Source: Bacillota bacterium
GTDB lineage: Bacteria; Bacillota; Clostridia; Lachnospirales; Lachnospiraceae
Assembly (NCBI GenBank): GCA_023387655.1
Contig: JAEWHR010000131.1
Span: forward strand, 1 to 13,570
Length of the DNA stretch: 13,570 bases
Direction: 5' to 3'
The stretch's first letter is position 1; each line of letters starts with the position of its first letter. Both the position numbers and the translations under genes were made by a program. A model generated the notes under the pieces. That model saw nothing but the letters and a program-made list of their open reading frames with translations, had not been told where the DNA came from and did not search any database. Below, one piece after another: positions 1 through 7,848 of the stretch.

Positions 1-14
1 GTACTTTTGTTCAT
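1..14 (-). CDS. Start of a gene leaving the window, possible transposase (MNKS...)
   Basis: An ATG on the minus strand at 12-14 is followed by three open codons (N, K, S) before the window ends. It lies 23 bases downstream of a TACTTTTG promoter-like element, a normal leader length in Bacteroidota. There is no Shine-Dalgarno sequence, as usual in this phylum. The evidence is positional plus a resemblance to the MNKST start of Bacteroidales IS4-type transposases. Four codons cannot prove a gene. Confidence 0.3.
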
Positions 15-45
15 CGTTATGGTTTTTCTGTTTAAAACAAAAGTA
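2..45. repeat. 10-bp inverted repeat spanning promoter and start codon
   Basis: TACTTTTGTT at 2-11 and AACAAAAGTA at 36-45 are perfect 10-base inverted complements, 24 bases apart. In the minus-strand sense the first arm is the promoter -7 element itself. The second arm begins immediately after the ATG and covers codons 2-4. A transcript starting at the local promoter would lack the first arm, whereas read-through RNA would carry both. Confidence 0.55.
38..45 (-). promoter_or_regulatory. Candidate -7 promoter element TACTTTTG
   Basis: On the minus strand 45 to 38 reads TACTTTTG, an exact match to the Bacteroidota -7 consensus TAnnTTTG. I see no clear TTTG at the -33 position. Transcription would begin around 31 and run into the ATG at 14. 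Confidence 0.35.
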
Positions 46-51
46 ACGAAA

Positions 52-83
52 AGGGCTGAATTCCATACCGGGAAATCAGCCCT
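52..83 (-). terminator. Stem-loop AGGGCTGA/TCAGCCCT, possible terminator or IS leader hairpin
   Basis: AGGGCTGA (52-59) pairs with TCAGCCCT (76-83). One A-A mismatch follows, then TTCC/GGAA, leaving a loop of about six bases. On the minus strand the hairpin is followed by a T-rich stretch (TTTTCGTTACTTTTGTTTT). It could terminate the PUL transcript after the GH63 gene, 84 bases past its stop, and it could shield the insertion sequence at the edge from outside transcription. The T-run is interrupted, so termination is plausible but not certain. On the plus strand the stem is followed by AATTTTT, so it may act in both directions. Confidence 0.5.
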
Positions 84-166
84 AATTTTTGCTGACGAAA
101 AAAAGGTTTAGCGGACAGCAATGTAAAAAAATGTGACCGATGAAAAATGGTTACTTGCAAAGGTCT

Positions 167-2107
167 CTAATGTTTTGTTTTGCCATACTCATCATACAAC
201 ATCAATAGATGAGCTGCACTCCAACTAAAATGCGGAGCTTTAAGCCTTTTGCCAGTATGAGTTCCATAGTTTTCGTGTATTGGGGCTTTTTCTGTTAATC
301 CTTCTAAACGGTTAAATACTTGAAGGGTATATTTATCGGCAAGGTCATTGTAGCCATAATTTCGTAAGCCTTTTATTGCGAAATAGGTTTGGTCAAGCCA
401 AATGGGACCTCGCCAATATCCTCCTGAATCGTATTTAGGATTGTCTGCGGCAATAGTTGGAAAAGGGATATAGGTTGAAAACTTAGATGTATCTTGAAGT
501 TGTGGAAGCATTTGAGCAACTTGTTCTGCTGTAGCTACATTTGCCCATAATGGTGCATAGGCTTCACAACCAGGTTCTGTTATAAAAACTCCTCCATTTA
601 TCTGTCGGTCAAAGAAAAAACCATTCTCTTTATCAAAAAAATAGTCTGCTACTTTTGCCGAATGGTCGGGGGCATTGAATGCTGCGCCTATAAGTTTTGA
701 GAACTTCTTCAAGAGTGTTGCTTCAAGTGCTAAGTAAGAGTTTAAGTCCACATTTTCTTGATTCATACTCCACGCATCATTGTAGGGTTTGTTTTGTAGC
801 ATTTTTGCGCCATCAAAACGTATGGCATTGTCCATTCCACTCTCCCATGCTGCCGCTAATAAAGTACCATCGGTTGAGCCAAACTCACACAATCCATTTT
901 TGTCATGGTCTCGTTTATTGAACCACCAGTTGTAATAACTCATCATTTGTGGATACATCTCTTTAACAAAAGCCGTGTCTTTAGTTTGTGTAAAAATTTC
1001 ATTCACAGCCCATGCAACAAGTGGAGGCTTACTGTCTCTTGCATTGTTTTCAGAAGTATCGGAATAGATGCAGTCAATAATCATTCCGTCATTTTGCTGA
1101 TAGTCAAACATTGCACGAATACCATTTTTTGCCAATTCTGGATGAAACTTAGCAAGGGCTACAGAGTGTTTCCAAGAATCCCACGCCCAAAATCCAACAA
1201 AGTAGCCCACAGCATGACTTGGGACAACTCCTTCGTGAAGAAGTCCCCCACGATGAGTTCGCCAATTGGATATAAGTGTAACTACGGCTTTTGTAGCAAT
1301 GCGATTATAGGCAGGTTGCATATCATTACGCAAAACTTTCGATAAATAGCCATTCCATCGCTCTTCATTTGCAAGAAGTTTTTTGTCAGAGTTGTTTAAT
1401 ATGGCAAGACTTTTCTGTAATCCAGCTGCTAAATCTTTTTCGGAAGTAAAGAAAGAGATAACAACTCGTGTTATATTTTTGTTGCTATTACTAATGGCTT
1501 CGTAGTTGTTTACCATGTTTTTTATTTTAATATCAGGGCCAAACGTAAGTAAAACTCTCTCTCCTGATGGATGACGAGCAGTAACAAAGTTTTTGTTAAT
1601 GGTAACATCAATATCATCGCCCCACTGCTCACCTGTAAATAGAAGGGCTTTTTTCTCATCGGTTTCAACAGTTAGCACTGCATTCGAGGCATCTATGAAG
1701 TTAAGAGATTGGCTTATCTTGCCATGAGGTGAGCGGGCTGATATAAATATTTCTCCAGGGAAATAGTTGGTAGAGTCGGGCACAAATAAATCATCATTGT
1801 AACCTTCAAAGCTGACTTTAAGGGCAGACTTTGCCAACCATTGACGGCGGTTCATATCTAAACTAAATGGACCACAAAATCCATTCACCCATTTTTCAGT
1901 TTCTGGAATGGTATAACTTACCCACGAGCCAGCATCTACAAACCAGCCAGTAGCAGAAGTCGCAGTATCAGGGGTATAAGCGATATCAAGAATATTATCG
2001 AATTGATACCTTACGCTCTTTATCGATTCATTAGAACTATTGCTACAGGATGCAAGCACTGTAATAAGGGCAATAAACAAAAGTGTTTTATAAGTTTTAT
2101 TGTTCAT
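167..2107 (-). CDS. GH63-type alpha-glucosidase lipoprotein (YgjK/MGH1-like)
   Basis: This 646-residue protein should be an inverting exo-alpha-glycosidase of glycoside hydrolase family 63. The N-terminus is a lipoprotein signal (hydrophobic stretch 9-19, lipobox LASC, lipidated Cys21). Residues about 30-250 look like an all-beta N-terminal domain and about 265-645 an (alpha/alpha)6 barrel. Clan GH-G signatures include FWAWDSWKHS (306-315), WESGMDNAIRF (421-431), YWRGPIW (564-570) and HENYG to HFSWSAAH (611-633). By analogy with trehalase (ESGWD) and YgjK, Asp426 is the likely general acid and Glu612 the likely general base. Characterised relatives cleave Glc-alpha-1,3-Glc, accommodate Glc-alpha-1,2-Gal or hydrolyse mannosylglycerate, so substrate cannot be fixed here. 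Residues after Cys21 (SNSSN) lack the acidic cluster used for surface export, which suggests a periplasm-facing lipoprotein. The gene starts 35 bp after the beta-galactosidase stop, so it is probably the last gene of that operon. Confidence 0.88.
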   Translation of the reverse strand: MNNKTYKTLLFIALITVLASCSNSSNESIKSVRYQFDNILDIAYTPDTATSATGWFVDAGSWVSYTIPETEKWVNGFCGPFSLDMNRRQWLAKSALKVSFEGYNDDLFVPDSTNYFPGEIFISARSPHGKISQSLNFIDASNAVLTVETDEKKALLFTGEQWGDDIDVTINKNFVTARHPSGERVLLTFGPDIKIKNMVNNYEAISNSNKNITRVVISFFTSEKDLAAGLQKSLAILNNSDKKLLANEERWNGYLSKVLRNDMQPAYNRIATKAVVTLISNWRTHRGGLLHEGVVPSHAVGYFVGFWAWDSWKHSVALAKFHPELAKNGIRAMFDYQQNDGMIIDCIYSDTSENNARDSKPPLVAWAVNEIFTQTKDTAFVKEMYPQMMSYYNWWFNKRDHDKNGLCEFGSTDGTLLAAAWESGMDNAIRFDGAKMLQNKPYNDAWSMNQENVDLNSYLALEATLLKKFSKLIGAAFNAPDHSAKVADYFFDKENGFFFDRQINGGVFITEPGCEAYAPLWANVATAEQVAQMLPQLQDTSKFSTYIPFPTIAADNPKYDSGGYWRGPIWLDQTYFAIKGLRNYGYNDLADKYTLQVFNRLEGLTEKAPIHENYGTHTGKRLKAPHFSWSAAHLLMLYDEYGKTKH

Positions 2108-2142
2108 ATTTCATATATTTTACTAATCGTTATGCTTCTTAC

Positions 2143-5100
2143 TTAAAACCATCTGTTGTGAGCTTTTTCTGCGGCATCATCATCTGCAGCTAATGGTTGC
2201 AAAGTGAAACTGTAACGCCACTCTTTTGGTGTAATTGTGTATTGTGGATGTACTTGTGCTCCCCAAGTTGTGTCGCCACCAACTCCCATTAATCGATGGT
2301 CGATGTTTAACCAAACCATTTCTTTTTTGACAATACTTCCTCCATGGCGACGTTCAATATTAAATGGAACATAATCAATATCTTCTTGAGGAAAATTCCA
2401 TGCACTTACGTTTAAGGGTTCATCTCCAACCACTAATAATCCTTTTCCTTGTTGATTCCGAAGAGCAACCCAGCGAACATCTGTTTTATTTGCGGTTTCT
2501 TGTGCTCTAGCATAAGGGTAAAATTGCTTCCATACTGAAGTTGTATAAAGACCTATTAATGCTCCTGTTTTACGATCTACATAATTCTCATGAGGACCAC
2601 GTCCCAACCAGGTCATAACATCATACTCAGAATTAAGTATCATACGCATACCTAAACGCGGCATCTCAGGTAATGGTTTGTTTCCAGGAATAAAATGCAT
2701 AGACACTTTAATTACTCCATTCGGACGAATTTGATAGATTACCTGAATAGCTGACTCCTGCTCTACTAATTTGTAATCAACTGTAACAGTTGCAAGTTGC
2801 TTGTCTGAACTAATATAGGATTGAATCTTTTTTAGTTGCTGGTTCTTGCCTGCATGCTTCCAAGTTTTACAACGCTCCAAATGTCCATTAGCCACATCGT
2901 TATCTGTCAATGGTCGCCATAAGTTGGGCTGTAAGCCCTCCTTTATTATATTGTTATTATTGTATGATAATTCTGTGATTTCGCCTGTTTCGTATGAAAA
3001 AGCAATACGAAAATCAGAGTTATATATAAGAATGCTTTCCGATGTTTTCTTAGAGTTTAATGTTCCAATTATATCTTGTGTTACAACTTTAGTATCAGCA
3101 ACAGGCATCAGCCATTGTTCTATAGCGACTAAATGGTCCTTAGGCACAAGTGGAGTCGCTTTTTTTGTAAAAGTTTTTATATTCATAAAATACTCTCTAC
3201 CATCTAAAAAAGAGCTTTTTATGGGTAAGGTTATTATCGCAGAAGTTCCAGGTGTTATTTTGGGAAATTCCATTTCTCCTTGTTCAATAGATTTTCCATC
3301 AGACTCTATGCTCCACCTAAGAATATATTTACTTAGAGTTATAAAGTCGTGTCTATTAGTAACTTTTACTTTATTAGATGAAAAGTTAACAGGCTCAAAA
3401 TTAATATATTGATACACTTTTTTTACTTCATGTATATGAGGGTTCAATGTGCGATTAGCTGCTACAAGACCGTTAGCGCAAAAGTTTGAATCGTTAGGAA
3501 CACCAACAAAGCCTAAGTCCCCACCATAGCCCCATATGGCATTTCCATCTTTATCTTTTATAGCAAAAGTTTGATCTACCCAATCCCATATGAATCCACC
3601 CTGTAGTTGATCGTATTCATGAATTACATCCCAATAATCCTGAAGGTTCCCAACACTATTTCCCATTGCATGTGCGTATTCGCACAATATTAAAGGGCGA
3701 CTACTACGCTGGTTTACATATCTTTTCAGTGCCCATATACGTGCATACATTGGGCAATATATATCAGATTTAGCATCAAACCCTCCTCCTTCATATTGTA
3801 CAGGACGAGTTGGATCTGTTGCTTTAGTCCAATCATAAATTGTTTCAAAATGCTTCCCATAACCAGACTCATTTCCTAACGACCAAGTTACAATAGATGT
3901 AAAGTTGCGATCACGCAAAACCATACGACTCATACGTTCCATAAAAGGTTTCTCCCAATCGGGATAATTTGCTAAGGTTTTATCTTTATGATACATCATC
4001 CCATGACTTTCTATATTAGCCTCGTCTACAACATATAGCCCATATTCATCACATAGTGAATACCATTGACTATAATTAGGATAATGACTTGCACGTACAG
4101 CATTAATGTTGAACTGCTTCATTAGCTCAATATCTTTAATCATACTTTCAGTGGTAATTGTACGACCTGTATGTTGGTCATGTTCATGACGGTTTACTCC
4201 TTTGAACAGGACTGCTTTGCCATTGATTAAGAGCATACCATTTTTCATCTCAACAGATCTAAATCCGAATGGATGAACAAAAGATTCTAATGGTTTTCCA
4301 TTTGTATCAAAAGTATTTACTACAAGCTGGTATAGGTTTGGTGTTTCAGCATTCCATGACTTTACATTAGGGAATAGGTTTTGGATATTGAATAAAGTGT
4401 CAGAAACAGACTTTATAATTTTTTTATGCTGATAAATTGTAACTCCATTGTCAATAACTTTTATCTCCAATGCTTTACCCACCTTAGGTTGATTTAGTTT
4501 TAATTCTATATTAAAATCTCCGTCTGAATATCCATTCACCAACCCAGCAGTCATTTTAAAATCTTGTACACGAGTAGAAGGGCGTGCATAAAGATAGACA
4601 TCACGTTCAATACCACTGTATCTCCAATAGTCTTGACACTCCAAATAAGAACCATCGCTATAACGATAGACTTTTACTGCGAGCTTGTTTTTTCCTTTTT
4701 TTATAAATCTACTTATATTGAAATGTGCAGGCAGACGGCTATCTTCACTATATCCTACTAATTCACCATTTACCCAACAATAAAAAGCAGATTCTACACC
4801 TTCAAAATCGAGAAAGATATCCATATTTTTCCAATCATCGGGGGCTGTAAACTCACGAATATAAGACCCAACAGGGTTATAATCTTCAGGCACAAATGGT
4901 GGATTTGGGGGAAAAGGATATACAACATCAGTATAAATAGGAGCATCAAATCCCTGAAGTTCCCAACTTCCAGGGACTGTTATGTCATTCCATTCATCTA
5001 TATTGTATCCTAATTTGTAAAAATCCGTAGGACTTAACTCATTGTTTTTTGAATAGTTAAACTTCCAGGTGCCATTTAATGATATACGACGCTCTGTTTG

Positions 5101-5301
5101 ATCATTTAGGGCAAATCGGTCTGATATAGGCAAGGATTGCTGTGCCAATGCATTCTCCTCATTGGTAAATGGTATAAAGTGAGCATTAATAGGCTCGCGA
5201 TTAATTTGATTTATTTTTGGATTTTGCCAGGGCACATTATCTGCTTTTGAGATTGTGCTTGTAAAAAGAAAAGTAATTAAAAAATATCTGATAGTTTTCA
5301 T
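2143..5301 (-). CDS. GH2 beta-galactosidase, LacZ-type, exported
   Basis: This 1052-residue enzyme should hydrolyse terminal beta-galactosides with retention. It is full length compared with E. coli LacZ (about 1023) plus a type I signal peptide (1-20, cleavage after SKA), so it acts in the periplasm. Visible domains are the sugar-binding jelly roll (about 50-240), immunoglobulin-like domain (245-350), TIM barrel (352-640), second Ig-like domain (645-740) and the C-terminal LacZ beta-sandwich (about 760-1035). The acid/base is Glu478 in LGNESGYG and the nucleophile is Glu541 in ILCEYAHAMGNS. LacZ substrate residues are also present: Asp187 in EDSRLP, His406 in SHYPN, Trp572 in GGFIWDWVDQ, Phe607 and Asn610 in NFCANGL, and Trp1013 near GGDTTW. 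This supports true galactosidase activity rather than glucuronidase or mannosidase. It starts 18 bp after the LysO C-terminal gene, with no Shine-Dalgarno sequence, so the two are probably cotranscribed. Confidence 0.93.
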   Translation of the reverse strand: MKTIRYFLITFLFTSTISKADNVPWQNPKINQINREPINAHFIPFTNEENALAQQSLPISDRFALNDQTERRISLNGTWKFNYSKNNELSPTDFYKLGYNIDEWNDITVPGSWELQGFDAPIYTDVVYPFPPNPPFVPEDYNPVGSYIREFTAPDDWKNMDIFLDFEGVESAFYCWVNGELVGYSEDSRLPAHFNISRFIKKGKNKLAVKVYRYSDGSYLECQDYWRYSGIERDVYLYARPSTRVQDFKMTAGLVNGYSDGDFNIELKLNQPKVGKALEIKVIDNGVTIYQHKKIIKSVSDTLFNIQNLFPNVKSWNAETPNLYQLVVNTFDTNGKPLESFVHPFGFRSVEMKNGMLLINGKAVLFKGVNRHEHDQHTGRTITTESMIKDIELMKQFNINAVRASHYPNYSQWYSLCDEYGLYVVDEANIESHGMMYHKDKTLANYPDWEKPFMERMSRMVLRDRNFTSIVTWSLGNESGYGKHFETIYDWTKATDPTRPVQYEGGGFDAKSDIYCPMYARIWALKRYVNQRSSRPLILCEYAHAMGNSVGNLQDYWDVIHEYDQLQGGFIWDWVDQTFAIKDKDGNAIWGYGGDLGFVGVPNDSNFCANGLVAANRTLNPHIHEVKKVYQYINFEPVNFSSNKVKVTNRHDFITLSKYILRWSIESDGKSIEQGEMEFPKITPGTSAIITLPIKSSFLDGREYFMNIKTFTKKATPLVPKDHLVAIEQWLMPVADTKVVTQDIIGTLNSKKTSESILIYNSDFRIAFSYETGEITELSYNNNNIIKEGLQPNLWRPLTDNDVANGHLERCKTWKHAGKNQQLKKIQSYISSDKQLATVTVDYKLVEQESAIQVIYQIRPNGVIKVSMHFIPGNKPLPEMPRLGMRMILNSEYDVMTWLGRGPHENYVDRKTGALIGLYTTSVWKQFYPYARAQETANKTDVRWVALRNQQGKGLLVVGDEPLNVSAWNFPQEDIDYVPFNIERRHGGSIVKKEMVWLNIDHRLMGVGGDTTWGAQVHPQYTITPKEWRYSFTLQPLAADDDAAEKAHNRWF

Positions 5302-5319
5302 AATTGAAAGATGTTAAAT

Positions 5320-5922
5320 TTATATAGAACAAAAAAGAACTACTAAAAACGGGACACTTAAGTCAACAATAAAGCCATGGAAAATAGCAACTATTATAAA
5401 ATTCTGTCCCGAAAAACGAGCTATTATAGGCAAGGTGGTGTCCATAGTTGTAGCTCCACCTGCTGAAATAGGTGCAATCTTACTGAAATATTGCACTAAT
5501 AATGGTGCAAATAAAAGTGTTATTATTTCACGCAATATATTTGACATTAGTGCAATTGTTCCCATCTCTGCCCCTTTGTATTCTGTGATAAAAATACTTG
5601 ATAATGAATAATAACCAAAACCTGCCCCAACAGCTAAGCAATCAGACAAGCTTCTGTGTGACAATAAGACACTTACGAATGCACTCCCTGCTAAAGTACC
5701 TATAATAGTTACTAATGGGAGAAGCATTAATTTGGGATTTATAGAACGAAACTTTTTCAAACTGTCTGAGTCGTTTCCTAAACTAAAGCCTACAGAAAAC
5801 ATTAGAGCACATAGTGCATAATAGCTAAATTGACTCTGTGTGAAATCAAATGAGATAAGATCAAAGAGACCAACAAAAGTGCCTAATATGAAAAATCCAA
5901 CTATAGTTAAACTTCCTTTCAT
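5320..5922 (-). CDS. LysO-family lysine exporter, C-terminal subunit (split gene)
   Basis: This 200-residue inner-membrane protein matches the C-terminal two thirds of LysO (YbjE, DUF340), which exports L-lysine and toxic lysine analogues such as thialysine in E. coli. Hydrophobic segments lie near 6-24, 33-48, 64-88, 95-112, 121-145 and 173-198. Family motifs are GAGFGYYSLSS (99-109), SNILREI (127-133) and GGATTMDTTLPI (155-166). Asp161 in the last motif corresponds to a conserved membrane acidic residue of LysO. The start ATG shares one base with the TAA stop of the preceding gene (TAATG) and has an AAAGGAG sequence seven bases upstream. The two proteins are thus translationally coupled and probably assemble together. 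In E. coli the two parts are one polypeptide of about 300 residues; the split form is, as I recall, usual in Bacteroidota. Its location between susD and glycosidase genes is unusual. Sugar or hydroxylysine transport is conceivable but unproven. Confidence 0.82.
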   Translation of the reverse strand: MKGSLTIVGFFILGTFVGLFDLISFDFTQSQFSYYALCALMFSVGFSLGNDSDSLKKFRSINPKLMLLPLVTIIGTLAGSAFVSVLLSHRSLSDCLAVGAGFGYYSLSSIFITEYKGAEMGTIALMSNILREIITLLFAPLLVQYFSKIAPISAGGATTMDTTLPIIARFSGQNFIIVAIFHGFIVDLSVPFLVVLFCSI

Positions 5923-6203
5923 TAATCTGCTCCTTTTTCAAAGTTATGATTAATCCAATTCCATAATAGACGTGCTCCTATTATGCTGCCTATTACAGCT
6001 CCACTAGAGATGATAAAAGCATCTATGCCAATTGTATGAAGTCCATTCATAATCATCTGATTTCCTCCAACATCTACGCCTAAAAGAAAAAGTAACAACC
6101 ATATCAAAATAGTAATAACTTTACCTATCCATGACACCTGTTTATTCTTAAAAAGATAACCAGTTATCATACCAATAAGCATAAATCCAATTATTTTAAA
6201 CAT
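5922..6203 (-). CDS. LysO-family lysine exporter, N-terminal subunit (split gene)
   Basis: This 93-residue membrane protein corresponds to the N-terminal part of LysO. Three hydrophobic segments are visible at about 3-18, 26-47 and 57-80. Asp44 sits inside the second segment (LLGVDVGGN), where the family carries an intramembrane acidic residue. That Asp, together with Asp161 of the partner encoded next, would form the acidic pair described as important for LysO transport. The sequence has no signal peptide apart from its first membrane segment. It is the first gene after the stem-loop that follows susD (98 bp after the susD stop). It ends inside the start codon of the C-terminal subunit, and its last codons (GAA AAA GGA GCA) double as the ribosome binding site for that partner. 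No Shine-Dalgarno sequence precedes its own ATG. Confidence 0.8.
   Translation of the reverse strand: MFKIIGFMLIGMITGYLFKNKQVSWIGKVITILIWLLLFLLGVDVGGNQMIMNGLHTIGIDAFIISSGAVIGSIIGARLLWNWINHNFEKGAD
5930..5936 (-). promoter_or_regulatory. Strong Shine-Dalgarno site for the LysO C-terminal gene
   Basis: The minus strand reads AAAGGAG, then seven bases (CAGATTA), then ATG at 5920-5922. It lies inside the 3' end of the upstream coding sequence. None of the other intact genes here has a comparable site at standard spacing, which is normal for Bacteroidota. This one therefore stands out and fits re-initiation or coupling across the TAATG overlap. Confidence 0.75.
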
Positions 6204-6245
6204 TTTTGCATTAATTAAGTAATATAAAAAAATAACTATTAAACA

Positions 6246-6284
6246 AATAAGGTAGCATTTTAAAAATACTTTAGCTACCTTATT
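6246..6284 (-). terminator. Stem-loop after susD, intrinsic terminator or attenuator
   Basis: AATAAGGTAGC (6246-6256) and GCTACCTTATT (6274-6284) form a perfect 11-bp stem with a 17-base A/T-rich loop. On the minus strand the stem starts 20 bases after the susD stop. It is followed by TGTTTAATAG and a run of seven T, a U-rich though imperfect tail. It separates susCD from the LysO, GH2 and GH63 genes, so those may be transcribed at a lower level by read-through or may have their own promoter. On the plus strand it is followed by ATGTTTG, without a T-run. Confidence 0.6.
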
Positions 6285-6303
6285 ATGTTTGTAAGGATTA
6301 ATA

Positions 6304-7830
6304 TTATCTGTTTATTTTATCATTTGCATTTATTTCTGTTAAAGGAATAGGGTAGAACAAATTTTTGACAGGATCAAAGTTACGACCTACAAAAGACATT
6401 GCATCCTTCGTCTTACCCCATCTACGCAAATCATACCAACGCCAATTCTCTAATGGGAACTCAATTAGACGCTCATGTTCAATTTGTGCACGCACAGCTT
6501 CTTGTGATGTTCCTTTCATAGCAGGCATATCACCATGCACATCTCTAACTTGATTAATAAGAGGTATAGCTTGTGTTGTTTTGCCTTGTTCATTTAACAC
6601 TTCTGCTTTCATAAGTAAAACATTAGCATAACGCATTAATGGAATATTAATAGCACATCTATTGTTACTCAATCCTTCATAATTAGCAGGCATAAATTTA
6701 CGAAATGCAGGACGATTATAGGGATTACCATCGGCATCCTTGAACCAGTCATCATATTTTTTTCCATATACACGTCCATTATCGTCATTATAATAATCTG
6801 ATTGAAAAAAAACAGTTTCATATAGACGTGAGTCATATCGCCCTGTTGTTGCAACTTTACCTTCTTTAAAATAGGTGTCCATGAGTTTATTACTTGGTAA
6901 AATTTCATCCCAACCACGAAGTTCTGACACACCTATCCATCTATGTAATTGTGTGCGATAATCTGCACCATTAGCAGAGCTCATAGATGTTTGTAATTCA
7001 AAAATAGATTCTTTGCTATTTTTATTACTCCCATCAAACATACTTGAAAAATCTTTTACAAGCTCATAACCTTTCACCTCATTTAATGCTGCAAGAGCCA
7101 AAGCTAAGTAATCTGTTTTTTGAGTTGGCTCTTCATATGCACGTGTCAAATAAGCAAAACCTAAATAAGCATAAGCAGCTCCTCTTGTTGCACGGCCAAT
7201 ATTATCTAAGTCATATGAAGTTGGAAGGTTCGTAGATTTTATGAGATCTTCTATTATAAAATCCCAAGCTTCAACTCGTGAAGACAAAGGTCTATTTAAA
7301 TCTTCTTGCTTAGTAATATATTTATCGCCGATGATTATCTCTTCAAAGTTTAAGATTAGTTTTAAATGGAAGTAAGCACGTAAAAAATGAGCTTCATTAA
7401 TAATCTGTGTTCGGATAGGTGAACTAATTTTTTTATCTGCAATAGTTGCGACTTTCTCTATTACTTGATTTGCGAAACTAATCCCTTTGTAATTATTCCA
7501 CCAATAGCTACTTACTTGCGAATTACCATTAGTATAAGTGAAATTATACAGTTCAACCCAATTAGGATAATTTCGAGCATCGTTACCCATTTCCACGACA
7601 TCTTCGCGGTATGCTTCTACTGGCCACTTTACTTCAGCGAATGACCAAGTATTAATATAATACTCCAATTGCGAGTATGCAGCAGCAATCCCTGCTTGAG
7701 CATCGCTTTCATCTCTCCAAAAAGTTTCTGAAGTAAGTTGATCAGGCGACTGAACTGATAAAAAATCATCACATGAGCTAATTGATAGCATCATGAGTAT
7801 GAATACGGATATATATATATATTTCTTCAT
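6304..7830 (-). CDS. SusD/RagB-family surface glycan-binding lipoprotein
   Basis: This 508-residue protein should be the lid and ligand-binding partner of the SusC-like channel encoded just upstream. The signal sequence ends in a lipobox (ISSC) with lipidated Cys20. The following residues Asp-Asp resemble the acidic signal that sends Bacteroidota lipoproteins to the cell surface. Typical SusD features are the TPR-like helix INEAHFLRAYFHL (144-156), PLMRYANVLLMKAEVLNE (397-414), the C-terminal RWYDLRRWGK (464-473) and YPIPLTEINAN (493-503). Length is normal for the family. The binding face is rich in aromatic residues (for example WSFAEVKW near 62-69, and Tyr/Trp between 86 and 112), but ligand identity cannot be read from sequence. 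The gene starts 18 bp after the susC stop and its own stop is followed by a stem-loop, so it ends the susCD unit. Confidence 0.95.
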   Translation of the reverse strand: MKKYIYISVFILMMLSISSCDDFLSVQSPDQLTSETFWRDESDAQAGIAAAYSQLEYYINTWSFAEVKWPVEAYREDVVEMGNDARNYPNWVELYNFTYTNGNSQVSSYWWNNYKGISFANQVIEKVATIADKKISSPIRTQIINEAHFLRAYFHLKLILNFEEIIIGDKYITKQEDLNRPLSSRVEAWDFIIEDLIKSTNLPTSYDLDNIGRATRGAAYAYLGFAYLTRAYEEPTQKTDYLALALAALNEVKGYELVKDFSSMFDGSNKNSKESIFELQTSMSSANGADYRTQLHRWIGVSELRGWDEILPSNKLMDTYFKEGKVATTGRYDSRLYETVFFQSDYYNDDNGRVYGKKYDDWFKDADGNPYNRPAFRKFMPANYEGLSNNRCAINIPLMRYANVLLMKAEVLNEQGKTTQAIPLINQVRDVHGDMPAMKGTSQEAVRAQIEHERLIEFPLENWRWYDLRRWGKTKDAMSFVGRNFDPVKNLFYPIPLTEINANDKINR

Positions 7831-7848
7831 AATAAATATTTTTTTTTA

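Larger units (their letters stand above)
1..123 (-). mobile_element. Probable 5' end of an insertion sequence (IS4/DUF4372-like, tentative)
   Basis: This stretch lies downstream of the last PUL gene and contains no PUL coding sequence. On the minus strand it reads, in order, a candidate terminal repeat (TGCTGTCCGCTAAACC, 105-120), a strong stem-loop (52-83), a TAnnTTTG-type promoter element (38-45) and an ATG at 12-14 followed by AAC AAA AGT. That order is typical of the leader of an insertion sequence. MNKS followed by an AC dinucleotide fits MNKST, a start I recall for Bacteroidales IS4-type transposases with a DUF4372 N-terminus. The outer boundary is uncertain and could lie anywhere between about 105 and 160. 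Only the left edge of the element is inside the window, so the family assignment is tentative. Alternatively this is an ordinary intergenic region with an unrelated gene starting at 14. Confidence 0.42.

Noticed and set aside
905..1345. 146-codon open frame on the plus strand inside the GH63 gene
   Set aside because: It lies antisense to a protein with clear GH63 motifs, has no recognisable domain and no promoter of its own.
2846..3412. 188-codon open frame on the plus strand inside the beta-galactosidase gene
   Set aside because: It is the antisense shadow of a conserved LacZ region; its translation shows no family features.
6669..6932. 87-codon minus-strand frame inside susD
   Set aside because: It is out of frame with the SusD coding sequence, which continues uninterrupted through it; the methionine-rich translation is meaningless.
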